Shown here: positions 43,073 to 50,652 of the stretch, one piece after another
Layout: the number at the start of each line of letters is the position of its first letter
How positions within the stretch are numbered: the stretch's first letter is position 1
Source of the DNA: Calidithermus roseus
GTDB taxonomy: Bacteria > Deinococcota > Deinococci > Deinococcales > Thermaceae
Reading direction: 5' to 3'
Length of the DNA: 64,000 nt
Assembly: GCF_003574095.1 (NCBI RefSeq)
Contig: NZ_QWLA01000008.1
Location: 1-64,000 of the forward strand
Notes under the pieces: generated by a model
The model's database searches: none
The model's input: only the letters and a program-made list of their open reading frames with translations
What the model was told of the DNA's origin: nothing
Made by a program: the position numbers and the translations under genes

Positions 43073-44321
43073 GAGAGACCTCCTGCTCGAGGGCTTCCGG
43101 CGTGGTGATGAACCCCGCCACCGCGCTCGCCGCCGCCACCCTCGGAGAAGCCAGGTAGATCTCAGCGTCGGCGGCACCCATGCGGCCCTTGAAGTTACGG
43201 TTGGACGTGCTGACGCAGACCTCGCCCGGCGCCAGCACCCCCTGGTGGCGGCCCATGCAGGGCCCGCAACCGGGAGTGCCCAGCGTGGCCCCGGCCTGCA
43301 GGATGGTGAGGAGCGTGCCATCAGCAGTGGCCTCCTCGAGCACCTGCGAACTGGCCGGGATCACCAGCATCCGCACGCCGGGCGCGACCCTGCGCCCGCG
43401 CAACACCTCGGCCACCTCGCGCAAGTCGTCGAGACGCCCGTTGGTGCAGGTGCCCACGAAGACTTGGTCCACCTTTTTGCCCATCACCGAGTCCACCGTT
43501 TGCACGTTGTCCACGTAGAAGGGCACCGAGACGCGGGGGGTTAGGGCCGAGAGGTCGATCTCCACCTCGCGCACGTAGGCCGCGTCCGGGTCGGGGTAGA
43601 GCCAGCCGGGCACGTCGTAGAGTTCCAAGATCTCGCCGCTGGGCACCACCAGCCCGCACTTGGCCCCGGCCTCCACGCTGAGGTTGGCCAGGGTCAGGCG
43701 CTGGCTGCGGGTGAGGGACTCGGCGCCGTCCTCGAGGTGGATCTCCACGCTCATGTACGTCGCCCCGTCGGCGGTGAGGAGGCGTACCATCTCCAGCGCC
43801 GCGTCCTTCGCGCTCACCGCGGGGTTCAGCCGGCCCCGGAAGGTCACCTTCACGCTCTCGGGCACCCGCAACCAGGTGCGGCCCGAGGCCGCCGCCAGCG
43901 CGATATCGGTGGCGCCCATCCCGCTACCGAAGCAGGCCACCGCCCCGTAGGTCGTGGAGTGGGAGTCCGAGCCCAGCACGATCCCACCGGGCAGGGCCAG
44001 ACCTTCCTCGATGAGCACCTGGTGGCAGATGCCGCGCCCCACGTCGAAGACTCGGCAACCGTGGCGATTACCCCACTCCCGAATTTCCTTCTGGGCCTTG
44101 GCCACCTCCACGTTGGCCGCCGGGGCCACGTGGTCGATGACGATGGCCACCTTCTCGGGGTAACGGGGCGTGGCCCCAAGCTGCTCGAGCCGCTTGAAGA
44201 AGCTCCCGGCGATGGAGTCCACCACCATCACCTGGTCCACCTCCACCACCACCAGCTCACCGGCCCGTACCTCGCGCCCGGCCCGCTGGGAAAGGATTTT
44301 TTCGGCTAGGGTTAGGCCCAT
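43065..44321 (-). CDS. lysT: Homoaconitase large subunit
   Basis: A 418-residue 4Fe-4S enzyme of the aconitase superfamily. Cluster ligands occur in FVGTCTNGRLDDLREVAEVL and GTPGCGPCMGRHQGVLAPGE. GIVLGSDSHSTTYGAVACFG and SNRNFKGRMGAADAEIYLAS support the family. Sequence alone does not separate it from isopropylmalate isomerase, but the neighbouring lysS, lysW and lysX point to homoaconitase. Confidence 0.9.
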   Translation of the reverse strand: MGLTLAEKILSQRAGREVRAGELVVVEVDQVMVVDSIAGSFFKRLEQLGATPRYPEKVAIVIDHVAPAANVEVAKAQKEIREWGNRHGCRVFDVGRGICHQVLIEEGLALPGGIVLGSDSHSTTYGAVACFGSGMGATDIALAAASGRTWLRVPESVKVTFRGRLNPAVSAKDAALEMVRLLTADGATYMSVEIHLEDGAESLTRSQRLTLANLSVEAGAKCGLVVPSGEILELYDVPGWLYPDPDAAYVREVEIDLSALTPRVSVPFYVDNVQTVDSVMGKKVDQVFVGTCTNGRLDDLREVAEVLRGRRVAPGVRMLVIPASSQVLEEATADGTLLTILQAGATLGTPGCGPCMGRHQGVLAPGEVCVSTSNRNFKGRMGAADAEIYLASPRVAAASAVAGFITTPEALEQEVSHV

Positions 44322-44455
44322 CTCGACCTCCTATCATCAGGGTACGCACCAGCACACGGTTTTGCTCTACGAAGACCCTGAAAAGTAGCTCGCGGAATTT
44401 CCCGCCGTTCACGGGGCGTATTCGTAGGGTTACTCCCCCGAGGAAGCCATGAAGA

Positions 44456-44659
44456 ATGCCAAACCGGTGCCCTAGGTCTGAAGAAGTGGCCCGAACCGGA
44501 TCCACTGAACGTAGCGCCAAAGGTAGACACCGCCTCTACCAGCGCCCAGACGGGCGAATCACCGTAGGGCCCTTTCACGGCGGCGAACTGTCCCAAGGCA
44601 CCTTTTGCAAAATCCTCAGGGATGCCCGGATCAGCGAAGAAGAGTTCAACGACCTCTGA
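44456..44659 (+). pseudogene. HicA-like toxin remnant
   Basis: The C-terminal ~45 residues read [20 protein letters not shown] and then [20 protein letters not shown], a clear match to the HicA mRNA-interferase pattern (G-x-H...PDGR...H-x-GEL-GT...IL-x-x-x-x-IS-E-E-F). Before that, the frame ([20 protein letters not shown]) does not look like HicA, while other frames contain pieces such as LGLKKW and RSGPNRIH. The front half is therefore probably frameshifted. No hicB antitoxin is adjacent. It lies on the opposite strand in the gap between lysS and lysT. Confidence 0.6.
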
Positions 44660-44670
44660 CATAATTCCCT

Positions 44671-45912
44671 CTAGTCCAGGTTCTCCAGCCTCGCCGTGGG
44701 CACTTCCTCGGGCATAGGGTGCTTGCGGATGCCGCGGGCGGTGGCGATCTCCAGCAGCAGTTCTTCGGGCTTCTTGCTGCGCCCGATCTCGTGGGTGCGG
44801 CCCTTGAACTCCTGGGTGATCTCCTTGGCCTGCTCCTTGGTGATCTCGAGCGCCTCGACCTCCTTCAAATAGTAGTAGATCAGGTTCCAGCCCGACAGCG
44901 GCCCCAGCAAAAGCTGGTTCTTGTCCACGCCGAAGTCGTGCAGGTTGTGGGCTTCGTAGACCTTCTTCTCGTTGAGCACGGCCTTCTGGTGGACCCCCGC
45001 GGTGTGGGTGCGGTTGGTGAGGGAGACCGGTTCGGTGTAGGGCACCAGGGTGCCCAGGATCGAGGCCATCAGCACGTTGAGCGGATAGCACTGGCTGAGG
45101 TTGTATTGCCGGGCCAGCTCGGGGTGATGCTTGAAGAGGTTGAACAAAACCCCCGTCACCGAGGGTATCCCTGAGCGCTCGGCCAGCCCCCAGATGGAAG
45201 CGTCCACGTAGCGCACCCCCGAGCGCACCGCGGCCAGGACGTTGGCCAGGGCCAGGCCCCGGTCGTTGTGGAAGTGGCACTCGAGGCTCACTTCGGGGTA
45301 GCGCTCGCGCAGCGCGCACACCAGCGCCGTCACGTCCTCCGGCTCGGCCATACCCACCGTGTCGGGCATGCCCAGGGTGTTCACGTAGGGATACACCGCG
45401 TCGTAGAGCCGGAAGAGGTCCTCTTTGGGCGTGCGGAAGGCGTCCTCGGCGCTGAAGCGGAGGTAGAGGCCAGGATGGCGCTCGCGGGTGCTGCCGATCA
45501 CCTCGCTTGCCAGGGCGACGGCCTCCTCCAGGCTCTTCTGGGCGTTGTGCTGCTGGGCCAGCGGGGAGACGCCTAAGTAGAGGTTGAGCCCGTTGCAGCC
45601 GACCTCGAGCGAGCGCTGGATGTCGTCGGGGTGGCAGCGGCAGTGGGCCAGAAAGAGCAATTCCCGCTCGGTGAGGGTTTTGGCGTAGGCGATGAGCTCT
45701 CGCACGTCCTGCTCTTCGGCCATGCCCACCACGGGCGAGAAGAACTCGATGTGCGTGACCCCTAGCTCGATCAATCCCGCCAGCAGCAGCTTCTTCTCCT
45801 CGAGGGTGAAGCGGTATTTTTCCGTATCGAACAACAGCGGCGACTGCTGGCCGTCGCGGAAGGTGGTGTCCACGATCTCGATACGCCGGTTTTGTGCTTG
45901 GCCATTGCTCAT
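44671..45912 (-). CDS. lysS: Homocitrate synthase (DRE-TIM family)
   Basis: A 413-residue enzyme condensing acetyl-CoA and 2-oxoglutarate. The N-terminal IEIVDTTFRDGQQSP carries the metal and catalytic R-D, FSAEDAFRTPKEDL and LGMPDTVGMAEPEDV follow, and ECHFHNDRGLALANVLAAV holds the H-x-H metal site. It is longer than the ~376-residue Thermus homocitrate synthase and its sequence is rather distant, so a different branch of the family is used. Its position behind a lysine leader peptide and before lysT/lysU supports the role. Confidence 0.82.
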   Translation of the reverse strand: MSNGQAQNRRIEIVDTTFRDGQQSPLLFDTEKYRFTLEEKKLLLAGLIELGVTHIEFFSPVVGMAEEQDVRELIAYAKTLTERELLFLAHCRCHPDDIQRSLEVGCNGLNLYLGVSPLAQQHNAQKSLEEAVALASEVIGSTRERHPGLYLRFSAEDAFRTPKEDLFRLYDAVYPYVNTLGMPDTVGMAEPEDVTALVCALRERYPEVSLECHFHNDRGLALANVLAAVRSGVRYVDASIWGLAERSGIPSVTGVLFNLFKHHPELARQYNLSQCYPLNVLMASILGTLVPYTEPVSLTNRTHTAGVHQKAVLNEKKVYEAHNLHDFGVDKNQLLLGPLSGWNLIYYYLKEVEALEITKEQAKEITQEFKGRTHEIGRSKKPEELLLEIATARGIRKHPMPEEVPTARLENLD

Positions 45913-45930
45913 GGTTCCCTCGAAGCCTGA

Positions 45931-45963
45931 AAAAAAACTCGGCCCGCGCGGTGGGGCGGGCCG
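45931..45963 (-). terminator. Attenuator terminator in the lysS leader
   Basis: On the minus strand CGGCCCGC and GCGGGCCG form a perfect 8-bp stem with an 8-nt loop, followed by AG and seven T. It lies between the leader peptide and lysS, so it can end transcription early. An alternative upstream hairpin (45980-46000) can form over the end of the leader peptide. Confidence 0.85.
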
Positions 45964-45982
45964 GGATACGCAGTCGCGCGGA

Positions 45983-46033
45983 CTAGCTCGAGACTAGTCC
46001 CCCGGCAACTGGTTTTTTTGCACTTAAGATCAT
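45983..46033 (-). CDS. Lysine leader peptide (16 aa) for attenuation
   Basis: Reads MILSAKKPVAGGLVSS and stops at the base of a hairpin (45980-46000). The tandem Lys codons act as a sensor: if charged tRNA-Lys is scarce, the ribosome stalls at KK and should prevent formation of the terminator at 45931-45963. Leader-peptide attenuation of the lysine cluster has been described in Thermus thermophilus; this copy has the same logic. Only 10 nt separate the -10 box from its ATG, so it is nearly leaderless. Confidence 0.85.
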   Translation of the reverse strand: MILSAKKPVAGGLVSS

Positions 46034-46043
46034 CCCGAGGCAG

Positions 46044-46072
46044 AGGGTAAAGGATTTGGTATACCTTGTCAA
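46044..46072 (-). promoter_or_regulatory. Promoter of the lysine operon (TTGACA-N17-TACCCT)
   Basis: A consensus -35 (46067-46072), a 17-nt spacer and TACCCT (46044-46049) lie just upstream of the leader peptide on the minus strand. Confidence 0.8.
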
Positions 46073-46129
46073 GCGGCTCCCCACCACTCCAGCCGCTCCC
46101 CCATGAATTCCAGCGCTTCTCCTGGCCTG

Positions 46130-46161
46130 TAACGTCGCCGTAACGCTCCTGCGGCTACCCT
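46130..46161 (+). promoter_or_regulatory. SARP-type direct repeats and -10 box upstream of the STAND/SARP regulator
   Basis: Heptamers TAACGTC (46130-46136) and TAACGCT (46141-46147) are offset by 11 bp. The second ends exactly 8 bp before TACCCT (46156-46161). SARP regulators are known to bind heptamer repeats 11 bp apart with the last repeat 8 bp from the -10. The site faces the tiny ORF at 46196 and the regulator at 46280, which suggests self-activation. Confidence 0.65.
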
Positions 46162-46195
46162 GGATTTCGAGATCGAGATTTGGAGGGCGCATTTT

Positions 46196-46270
46196 ATGGA
46201 TGCTTGGATTGTGGGTGCGTTTCTGCTGGCGCTGCTGGCTTTGACCTTCGCTGGCGAGTCCCGCCGTTAG
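46196..46270 (+). CDS. Tiny membrane protein (24 aa)
   Basis: MDAWIVGAFLLALLALTFAG followed by ESRR: a single hydrophobic helix with a basic C-terminus. GGAGG at 46182-46186 is 9 nt before the ATG, and the stop is 9 nt before the regulator's start. It therefore looks like a genuine leader gene of the operon. It could be a small membrane peptide or a translational coupler for the regulator. Confidence 0.6.
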   Translation: MDAWIVGAFLLALLALTFAGESRR

Positions 46271-46279
46271 AGGAGAGCG

Positions 46280-48697
46280 ATGGGCCTTCAACCAGACCTC
46301 ACTCGGCGGCTGGCGCGACTCGCCAGCGGGCGCAGGGGCCTGGCCCTGGCCCTGTGGGGCGAGCGCGGGATTGGCAAGAGCCATGTTCTGCAGGCCCTGC
46401 GACAAGCCATCCCCTGTCAGAGCTTCTGTGTCGAAGCCGCCGCCCTGCCCGGCGCGCTGGCTACCGCCCTCCCCCGCCCCCAGCACCTGCCCCAGTGGGT
46501 GCGACACTGCGCCGAGCATCTGGAGCAGGGCGAACCTCTCGAGCCCGAAGACTGGGCCGAGGCCCTGGGCGAGTGGCTGGCTGCGCTTCGGTGCACGGGC
46601 CTCCCGCCGTCGGAGGCGGCGGCGTCCCGAAGGGGATCGTCCATTCGGTGCACGGATCTTGCTCCGGTGCTGCTGGGCCTCGAGGACCTCCACCGGGCCT
46701 GGCCCGAGGACTTGGAGGGGGTGCTGGCCCTGGCCCGCCGGGTCAGCCGCACCCCGGGTGTGGCCCTGCTGGTCACCAGCCTGACCCCCCTTCCCGCCCC
46801 CTTCGAGAACCACCGCCTCGAGCCAATGGGCTGGGAGGAGAGCCAGAATTTCCTCCAGGCCCAAGTAGGCGAGCCCCTCCCCCCGGAGGCGCTGGAGTGG
46901 ATCTACTTGCGAAGCGCCGGAAACCCGCTGTTCATGCGCGAATACCGGCGACATCTGACGGTCCAGGGATACCTCTGGCATGGCGGCAGGTTCTGGCGCT
47001 GGCGCGAACCCCCGGCAGGCTGCTCCCCCACCACCCTTTCGGACCTAGCACGGCAGGTGGTCGGGCAGGCCCTGCGCACGCCTATGCTGCAACGGGCCCT
47101 GGGAGCCCGCGCCTGCCTGGGCAAAGCCCCCAACGACGAGTTGTGGGCCTGGGTAGCCGGGCTCTCCCCCGAAGCCCTGCGCATCGCCCGGCAGAGCCTC
47201 GAGACCTGGGGACTGCTGGAAGGGTCGGCCTTTACCCACCCGCTTTACCAGGAGACCTGTCTGGAACTCCTGTCGCCCGCACAGCAGCAGCAGTACCTCC
47301 AGGAGATCCCGCCGGAGGCCGTCCGGAGGCCCACACCCGCCCTACGGCTGGCCGGGCTGCGGCAGCAGTACGCGGAATTGCTGCGACAGGCCGAAGGGCT
47401 CGAGCAGGCCGGGCACTACCGTGAACTCGAGGGGCTGCTCGAACAGGCGGCGCAGGTCGCGGGCCGCCTCGGTCAGGGCCGGGCCGTGGCCGAGGCCCAG
47501 ATTCGCCTGGGGGCCCTGCAAATCGAACTGGGGAAATACCCCCAGGCCCACGAAGCGCTCGAGGCCGCCCGCGACCTGCTGCGGCGGGGTGACCCCCATC
47601 CCCTGCTGGCCCGGTGCCGCGCCCTCCTCTGTCGGCTGCACCGTGAACGCGAGCTGCCCGAGGGACGGTTGCCGGCCCTGCGGGCCGCTCGAGCCGCCCT
47701 CGCCCTAGCCCGTTCCCTGGCTCACACCCCGACGCTGGCGCTGTGCCTGAGCGAGGCCGCCCTGGCCGAAGCCTGGACCGGCCACGCCCCGCGGGCCCTG
47801 GCGCTGGCTCACGAAGCCCTGGGTGCGGCCCAGACCCCCGACGAGCGACAGAACGCCCAGAGCGCCCTGGGCCAGGTTCTGCTCAGCGCCGGGCAGCTCA
47901 AGGCGGCGCAGGCAGCCCTGCACAAGGCCCTCGAGCTCGCCACCATCCCCTTGGCACGGCACCGTCTGGGCTTAGAGCTCGACCGCCTCACGGGCGGGCT
48001 CGAGCCTGCCCGCCGGCGCCTGCATAAGCTCCAGCAGCTCGGGCTGAACGGGGTCGCACAGCGGCTCGAGCGCTACTTCCCCGAGTTGGCGAGCCCACCA
48101 GCCCAGGCCAGGGCCACCCCCTGCCCGGCTGCGACCCACTGTCTCGAGGTGCTCGGCCCCGTGCAGTTGTCGGGCAGGTCCATCGCGGGCGTCAAGCGGC
48201 AGGAATTGCTGCTCTACCTGCTCGAGGCCCGCCTGCTGGGGCGGCTGGAGGTCAGCCGCGAGGAGTTGCAGCAGGCGCTTTACCCGCACACCGAAGAAGC
48301 GCTGGCCCCGGTGCTGCTGGAAGACCTCGTAGACCGCACCCGCAGTGCCCTGGGCGCGGAGGTGGTGGTCCAGACCCCACAGGGCTACGCCCTGGGCGCG
48401 GTCACCTCCGACGCCGAGCGCTTCCTGCAAAGCGGCCACAGCAGCCTGTGGCGCGGGCTTTACCGCCAGGACCTCCCCGGCGGGCTGGCCCAGGTGCGCG
48501 AGTGCCTGTACTCCAGGCTCTACCAGCAAGCCTGCGCCCTGCTGGAAAGCAACCCGCTGGAGAGCGCACGGCTGAGCCGCATCCTGCTCGAGGCCCAACC
48601 CTATGACCCCAGGGCCCTCACCCTGCGCCTGCGCATCCTCCAGGCCACCCGCCTGCCTAACGCCGTTTCCCCTGGAAGCCTCCAGGCCACCCGCTAG
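46280..48697 (+). CDS. STAND ATPase with C-terminal SARP-type winged helix and BTAD-like repeats
   Basis: An 805-residue regulator. Residues 20-230 form a STAND-type NTPase with Walker A GERGIGKS (27-34) and a Walker B-like VLLGLEDLH (about 130). TPR-like helices run from about 340 to 600 (GRAVAEAQIRLGALQIELGK). A winged helix of the OmpR/SARP class spans about 620-705 (CLEVLGPVQLSGRSIAGVKR ... GYALG), and a BTAD-like helical end follows (ACALLESNPLESARLSRILL). Usual SARPs have the DNA-binding part first; here it is near the C-terminus. A 57-bp in-frame insert between two 12-bp repeats precedes Walker B. An AGAGGAGAG ribosome site lies upstream. Targets are inferred to be its own promoter and the sheath operon. 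Confidence 0.8.
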   Translation: MGLQPDLTRRLARLASGRRGLALALWGERGIGKSHVLQALRQAIPCQSFCVEAAALPGALATALPRPQHLPQWVRHCAEHLEQGEPLEPEDWAEALGEWLAALRCTGLPPSEAAASRRGSSIRCTDLAPVLLGLEDLHRAWPEDLEGVLALARRVSRTPGVALLVTSLTPLPAPFENHRLEPMGWEESQNFLQAQVGEPLPPEALEWIYLRSAGNPLFMREYRRHLTVQGYLWHGGRFWRWREPPAGCSPTTLSDLARQVVGQALRTPMLQRALGARACLGKAPNDELWAWVAGLSPEALRIARQSLETWGLLEGSAFTHPLYQETCLELLSPAQQQQYLQEIPPEAVRRPTPALRLAGLRQQYAELLRQAEGLEQAGHYRELEGLLEQAAQVAGRLGQGRAVAEAQIRLGALQIELGKYPQAHEALEAARDLLRRGDPHPLLARCRALLCRLHRERELPEGRLPALRAARAALALARSLAHTPTLALCLSEAALAEAWTGHAPRALALAHEALGAAQTPDERQNAQSALGQVLLSAGQLKAAQAALHKALELATIPLARHRLGLELDRLTGGLEPARRRLHKLQQLGLNGVAQRLERYFPELASPPAQARATPCPAATHCLEVLGPVQLSGRSIAGVKRQELLLYLLEARLLGRLEVSREELQQALYPHTEEALAPVLLEDLVDRTRSALGAEVVVQTPQGYALGAVTSDAERFLQSGHSSLWRGLYRQDLPGGLAQVRECLYSRLYQQACALLESNPLESARLSRILLEAQPYDPRALTLRLRILQATRLPNAVSPGSLQATR
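46587..46655 (+). repeat. In-frame 57-bp insertion bounded by 12-bp direct repeats
   Basis: TTCGGTGCACGG occurs at 46587-46598 and again at 46644-46655. The 57-bp period adds 19 codons (GLPPSEAAASRRGSSIRCT) to the regulator just before Walker B. Removing one period would join LAALRCT directly to DLAPVLL. It looks like a small duplication or insertion that kept the frame. Confidence 0.65.
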
Positions 48698-48710
48698 ACG
48701 TGCTGACTCT

Positions 48711-49670
48711 TCAAGCCACGTAGGTCAGCCACTCATCGTATTTGGGGTTGTGACCCTGGACGACCTCGAGGTAAGCCTTACGCAAGCGCATGGTGTGTTC
48801 GCCAGCGGTGCCGCTGCCGATGGGCCGGCGGTCGAGGTAGGAGACGGGGGTCACCTCGGCAGCGGTGCCCACCATGAACACCTCGTCGGCCATGTAGAGC
48901 TGGTCGCGCGTAGCCCGCACCTCGCGCACCTCGTAGCCCAGGTCGCGGGCGATGGTGATCACCGAGTCGCGGGTGATGCCCATGAGGTTGACCCCGTGCT
49001 CGATGGCGTAGAGGGTGCCGCCTTTGAAGAAGAAGATGTTCTCCCCCGAGCCCTCGGCCACGTAGCCCTCCTTGTCCAGCAGCAGGGCCTCGTCGGCTCC
49101 GGCGTGCTGGGCCTCGATGCGGGCCAGCGCGCTGTTGACGTAGTTCCCCCCGATCTTGGCCTTGCCGGGGAAGACGTTGGCGGGGAAGCGGGCCCAGCTC
49201 GAGGTCACCAACCTGGCTCCCTTGCGCACGGCCTCCTCGCCCAGGTAGGTGCCCCACTCCCAGGCCGCCACCATCACCTCGGCGGGGTTGTTGGGCAGAG
49301 GGTTGACGCCCAAGCTACCGGCGCCCATCCAGGCCAGAGGCCGGATGTAGCAGCTCTTGTAGCCGTTCTCGCGCACTACCTGCACGATCGCATCGCTGAT
49401 CTGCTGGGGAGTGAAGGGAAGCTCCATCATCATCACCCTGGCCGAGTGGAACAGCCGCTCGACGTGCTCAGGCAGCCGGAACACCGCCGGCCCCTTGGGG
49501 GTTTCGTAGGCCCGGATGCCCTCGAAGACGCTGGTGCCGTAGTGCAGGGCGTGGGTCAGCACGCTGACCTTGGCCTCCTCCTGAGCCACCATATGGCCGT
49601 TGAACCAGATCAGGCCGGCCTTCATCCTGGTCTCGCCGCCGTAGCTTTTGGGTTTGATCTCGGTAGACAT
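48711..49670 (-). CDS. ilvE: Branched-chain amino-acid aminotransferase
   Basis: A 319-residue fold-type IV PLP enzyme catalysing the last step of Leu, Ile and Val synthesis. Visible are ALHYGTSVFEGIRAYETPKG, CYIRPLAWMGAGSLGVNP, the PLP-lysine region FPGKAKIGGNYVNSALARIE and YVAEGSGENIFFFKGGTLYA. ATG 49670 is set by GGAGGAGCG directly upstream. Its ~90-nt leader contains a strong hairpin. Confidence 0.95.
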   Translation of the reverse strand: MSTEIKPKSYGGETRMKAGLIWFNGHMVAQEEAKVSVLTHALHYGTSVFEGIRAYETPKGPAVFRLPEHVERLFHSARVMMMELPFTPQQISDAIVQVVRENGYKSCYIRPLAWMGAGSLGVNPLPNNPAEVMVAAWEWGTYLGEEAVRKGARLVTSSWARFPANVFPGKAKIGGNYVNSALARIEAQHAGADEALLLDKEGYVAEGSGENIFFFKGGTLYAIEHGVNLMGITRDSVITIARDLGYEVREVRATRDQLYMADEVFMVGTAAEVTPVSYLDRRPIGSGTAGEHTMRLRKAYLEVVQGHNPKYDEWLTYVA

Positions 49671-49680
49671 CGCTCCTCCG

Positions 49681-49743
49681 TGCGGGGCCACCCTCCCTCG
49701 GGGGGAGGGCTCGAGGGACGACGCTCCTGGTGTGCCAGGAGCG
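49681..49743 (-). promoter_or_regulatory. Structured leader of ilvE (hairpin and T-box-like motif)
   Basis: A 9-bp hairpin (49722-49730 with 49735-49743) and, nearer the start, AGGGTGGCCCCGCA (minus strand, 49681-49694). The latter matches most of the T-box consensus AGGGTGGNACCGCG. The leader is too short for a classical T-box with a full specifier stem, so only RNA-level control of some kind is suggested. Confidence 0.25.
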
Positions 49744-49761
49744 GCCCAGCGGATGCCTAGA

Positions 49762-50568
49762 TCATACTTCCTTGAGCAGCGATTGTAGCGTTTCAGGCAG
49801 CAGGTGACGGTAAGCCGTTACATCCTTCTGACCCGTCTGGAGCTGCAAAAAGCGTCGCGCGGTGTCCTGGAGCATGGAGAGGAGTTGGGGCTCGCGCACC
49901 ACCTGGGGCAGCAGCTCGCGTAGCTGGGCCTCGAGTTCGCGCGAGGCCAGGTAGCGGGCTGCCAGCAGCAGATCCCCGTCCAGGCGGGGGTTCAGGGGGC
50001 GGCGGGCCAGGCGGCGAGCCTCCTTCTCGATCAGGGGGTCCTTCAGCAAGCGCTGACAGCCCTTGCAGGGGTTTTCGGCGCTGGGCGAACCGCAGACGAC
50101 ACAAGGGGGGTGCGGGCTGGCCTTTTGCCGCTGCACGACAGCCCTGGCTGCCCTGTAAACGGCCCCCTGCAAGGCCTCGGGCAGTTGCTGGGCCAGCGAG
50201 CGCAGCCGTTGCTCCTCTTCGCCGGATAAGGGCGGCAGGGGCTCATTGGAAGCCTGCGCCTTCTTTTTCTTCTTACCGGGCCGGCCCACGCTGAAACGCA
50301 GCTCGAGCACCACCCCCGGCAATTTCTCCCTGTAGCGCCGCAGGAAGTCCTCGCGCATGTAGGTGAGCTGGTGCCCCACCACCGAGTCACAGACCCGCAC
50401 GTAGAGCACCCCGTCTTCCAGCCGCTCGGCTTCGGTGAGCTGGCTCAGGTTTTCCCCGGCGATCTCGGGCCACAGCGCCAAAGCCGCGCCACGCTTGAAG
50501 CCGGACTCGAGGCCGTGCTGCTTGAGGGCCTGCCCCAGGAGGTCGCCGATGTGTCTTGGCTTGCCCAC
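49762..50568 (-). CDS. DUF721/DciA-like protein with zinc-finger region
   Basis: About 268 residues. The first ~110 match the DUF721/DciA pattern (HIGDLLGQALKQHGLESGFK, ALALWPEIAGENLSQLTEAE, VRVCDSVVGHQLTYMREDFL); DciA helps load replicative helicase in many bacteria. A lysine-rich linker (GKKKKKA), a CVVCGSPSAENPCKGC knuckle and a helical tail follow, which are not part of minimal DciA. GTG 50568 is preferred, with TAGACT 8 nt upstream; ATG 50601 and GTG 50631 are alternatives. recF is close by on the same strand. Confidence 0.7.
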   Translation of the reverse strand: MGKPRHIGDLLGQALKQHGLESGFKRGAALALWPEIAGENLSQLTEAERLEDGVLYVRVCDSVVGHQLTYMREDFLRRYREKLPGVVLELRFSVGRPGKKKKKAQASNEPLPPLSGEEEQRLRSLAQQLPEALQGAVYRAARAVVQRQKASPHPPCVVCGSPSAENPCKGCQRLLKDPLIEKEARRLARRPLNPRLDGDLLLAARYLASRELEAQLRELLPQVVREPQLLSMLQDTARRFLQLQTGQKDVTAYRHLLPETLQSLLKEV

Positions 50569-50652
50569 GCTTTCATAGTCTACCGGCGGAACCCGGCCCA
50601 TCCAGGGAGGTGGCAGTGGATTAAGGCTCAACCCAACCCCATAGAATCAGGC

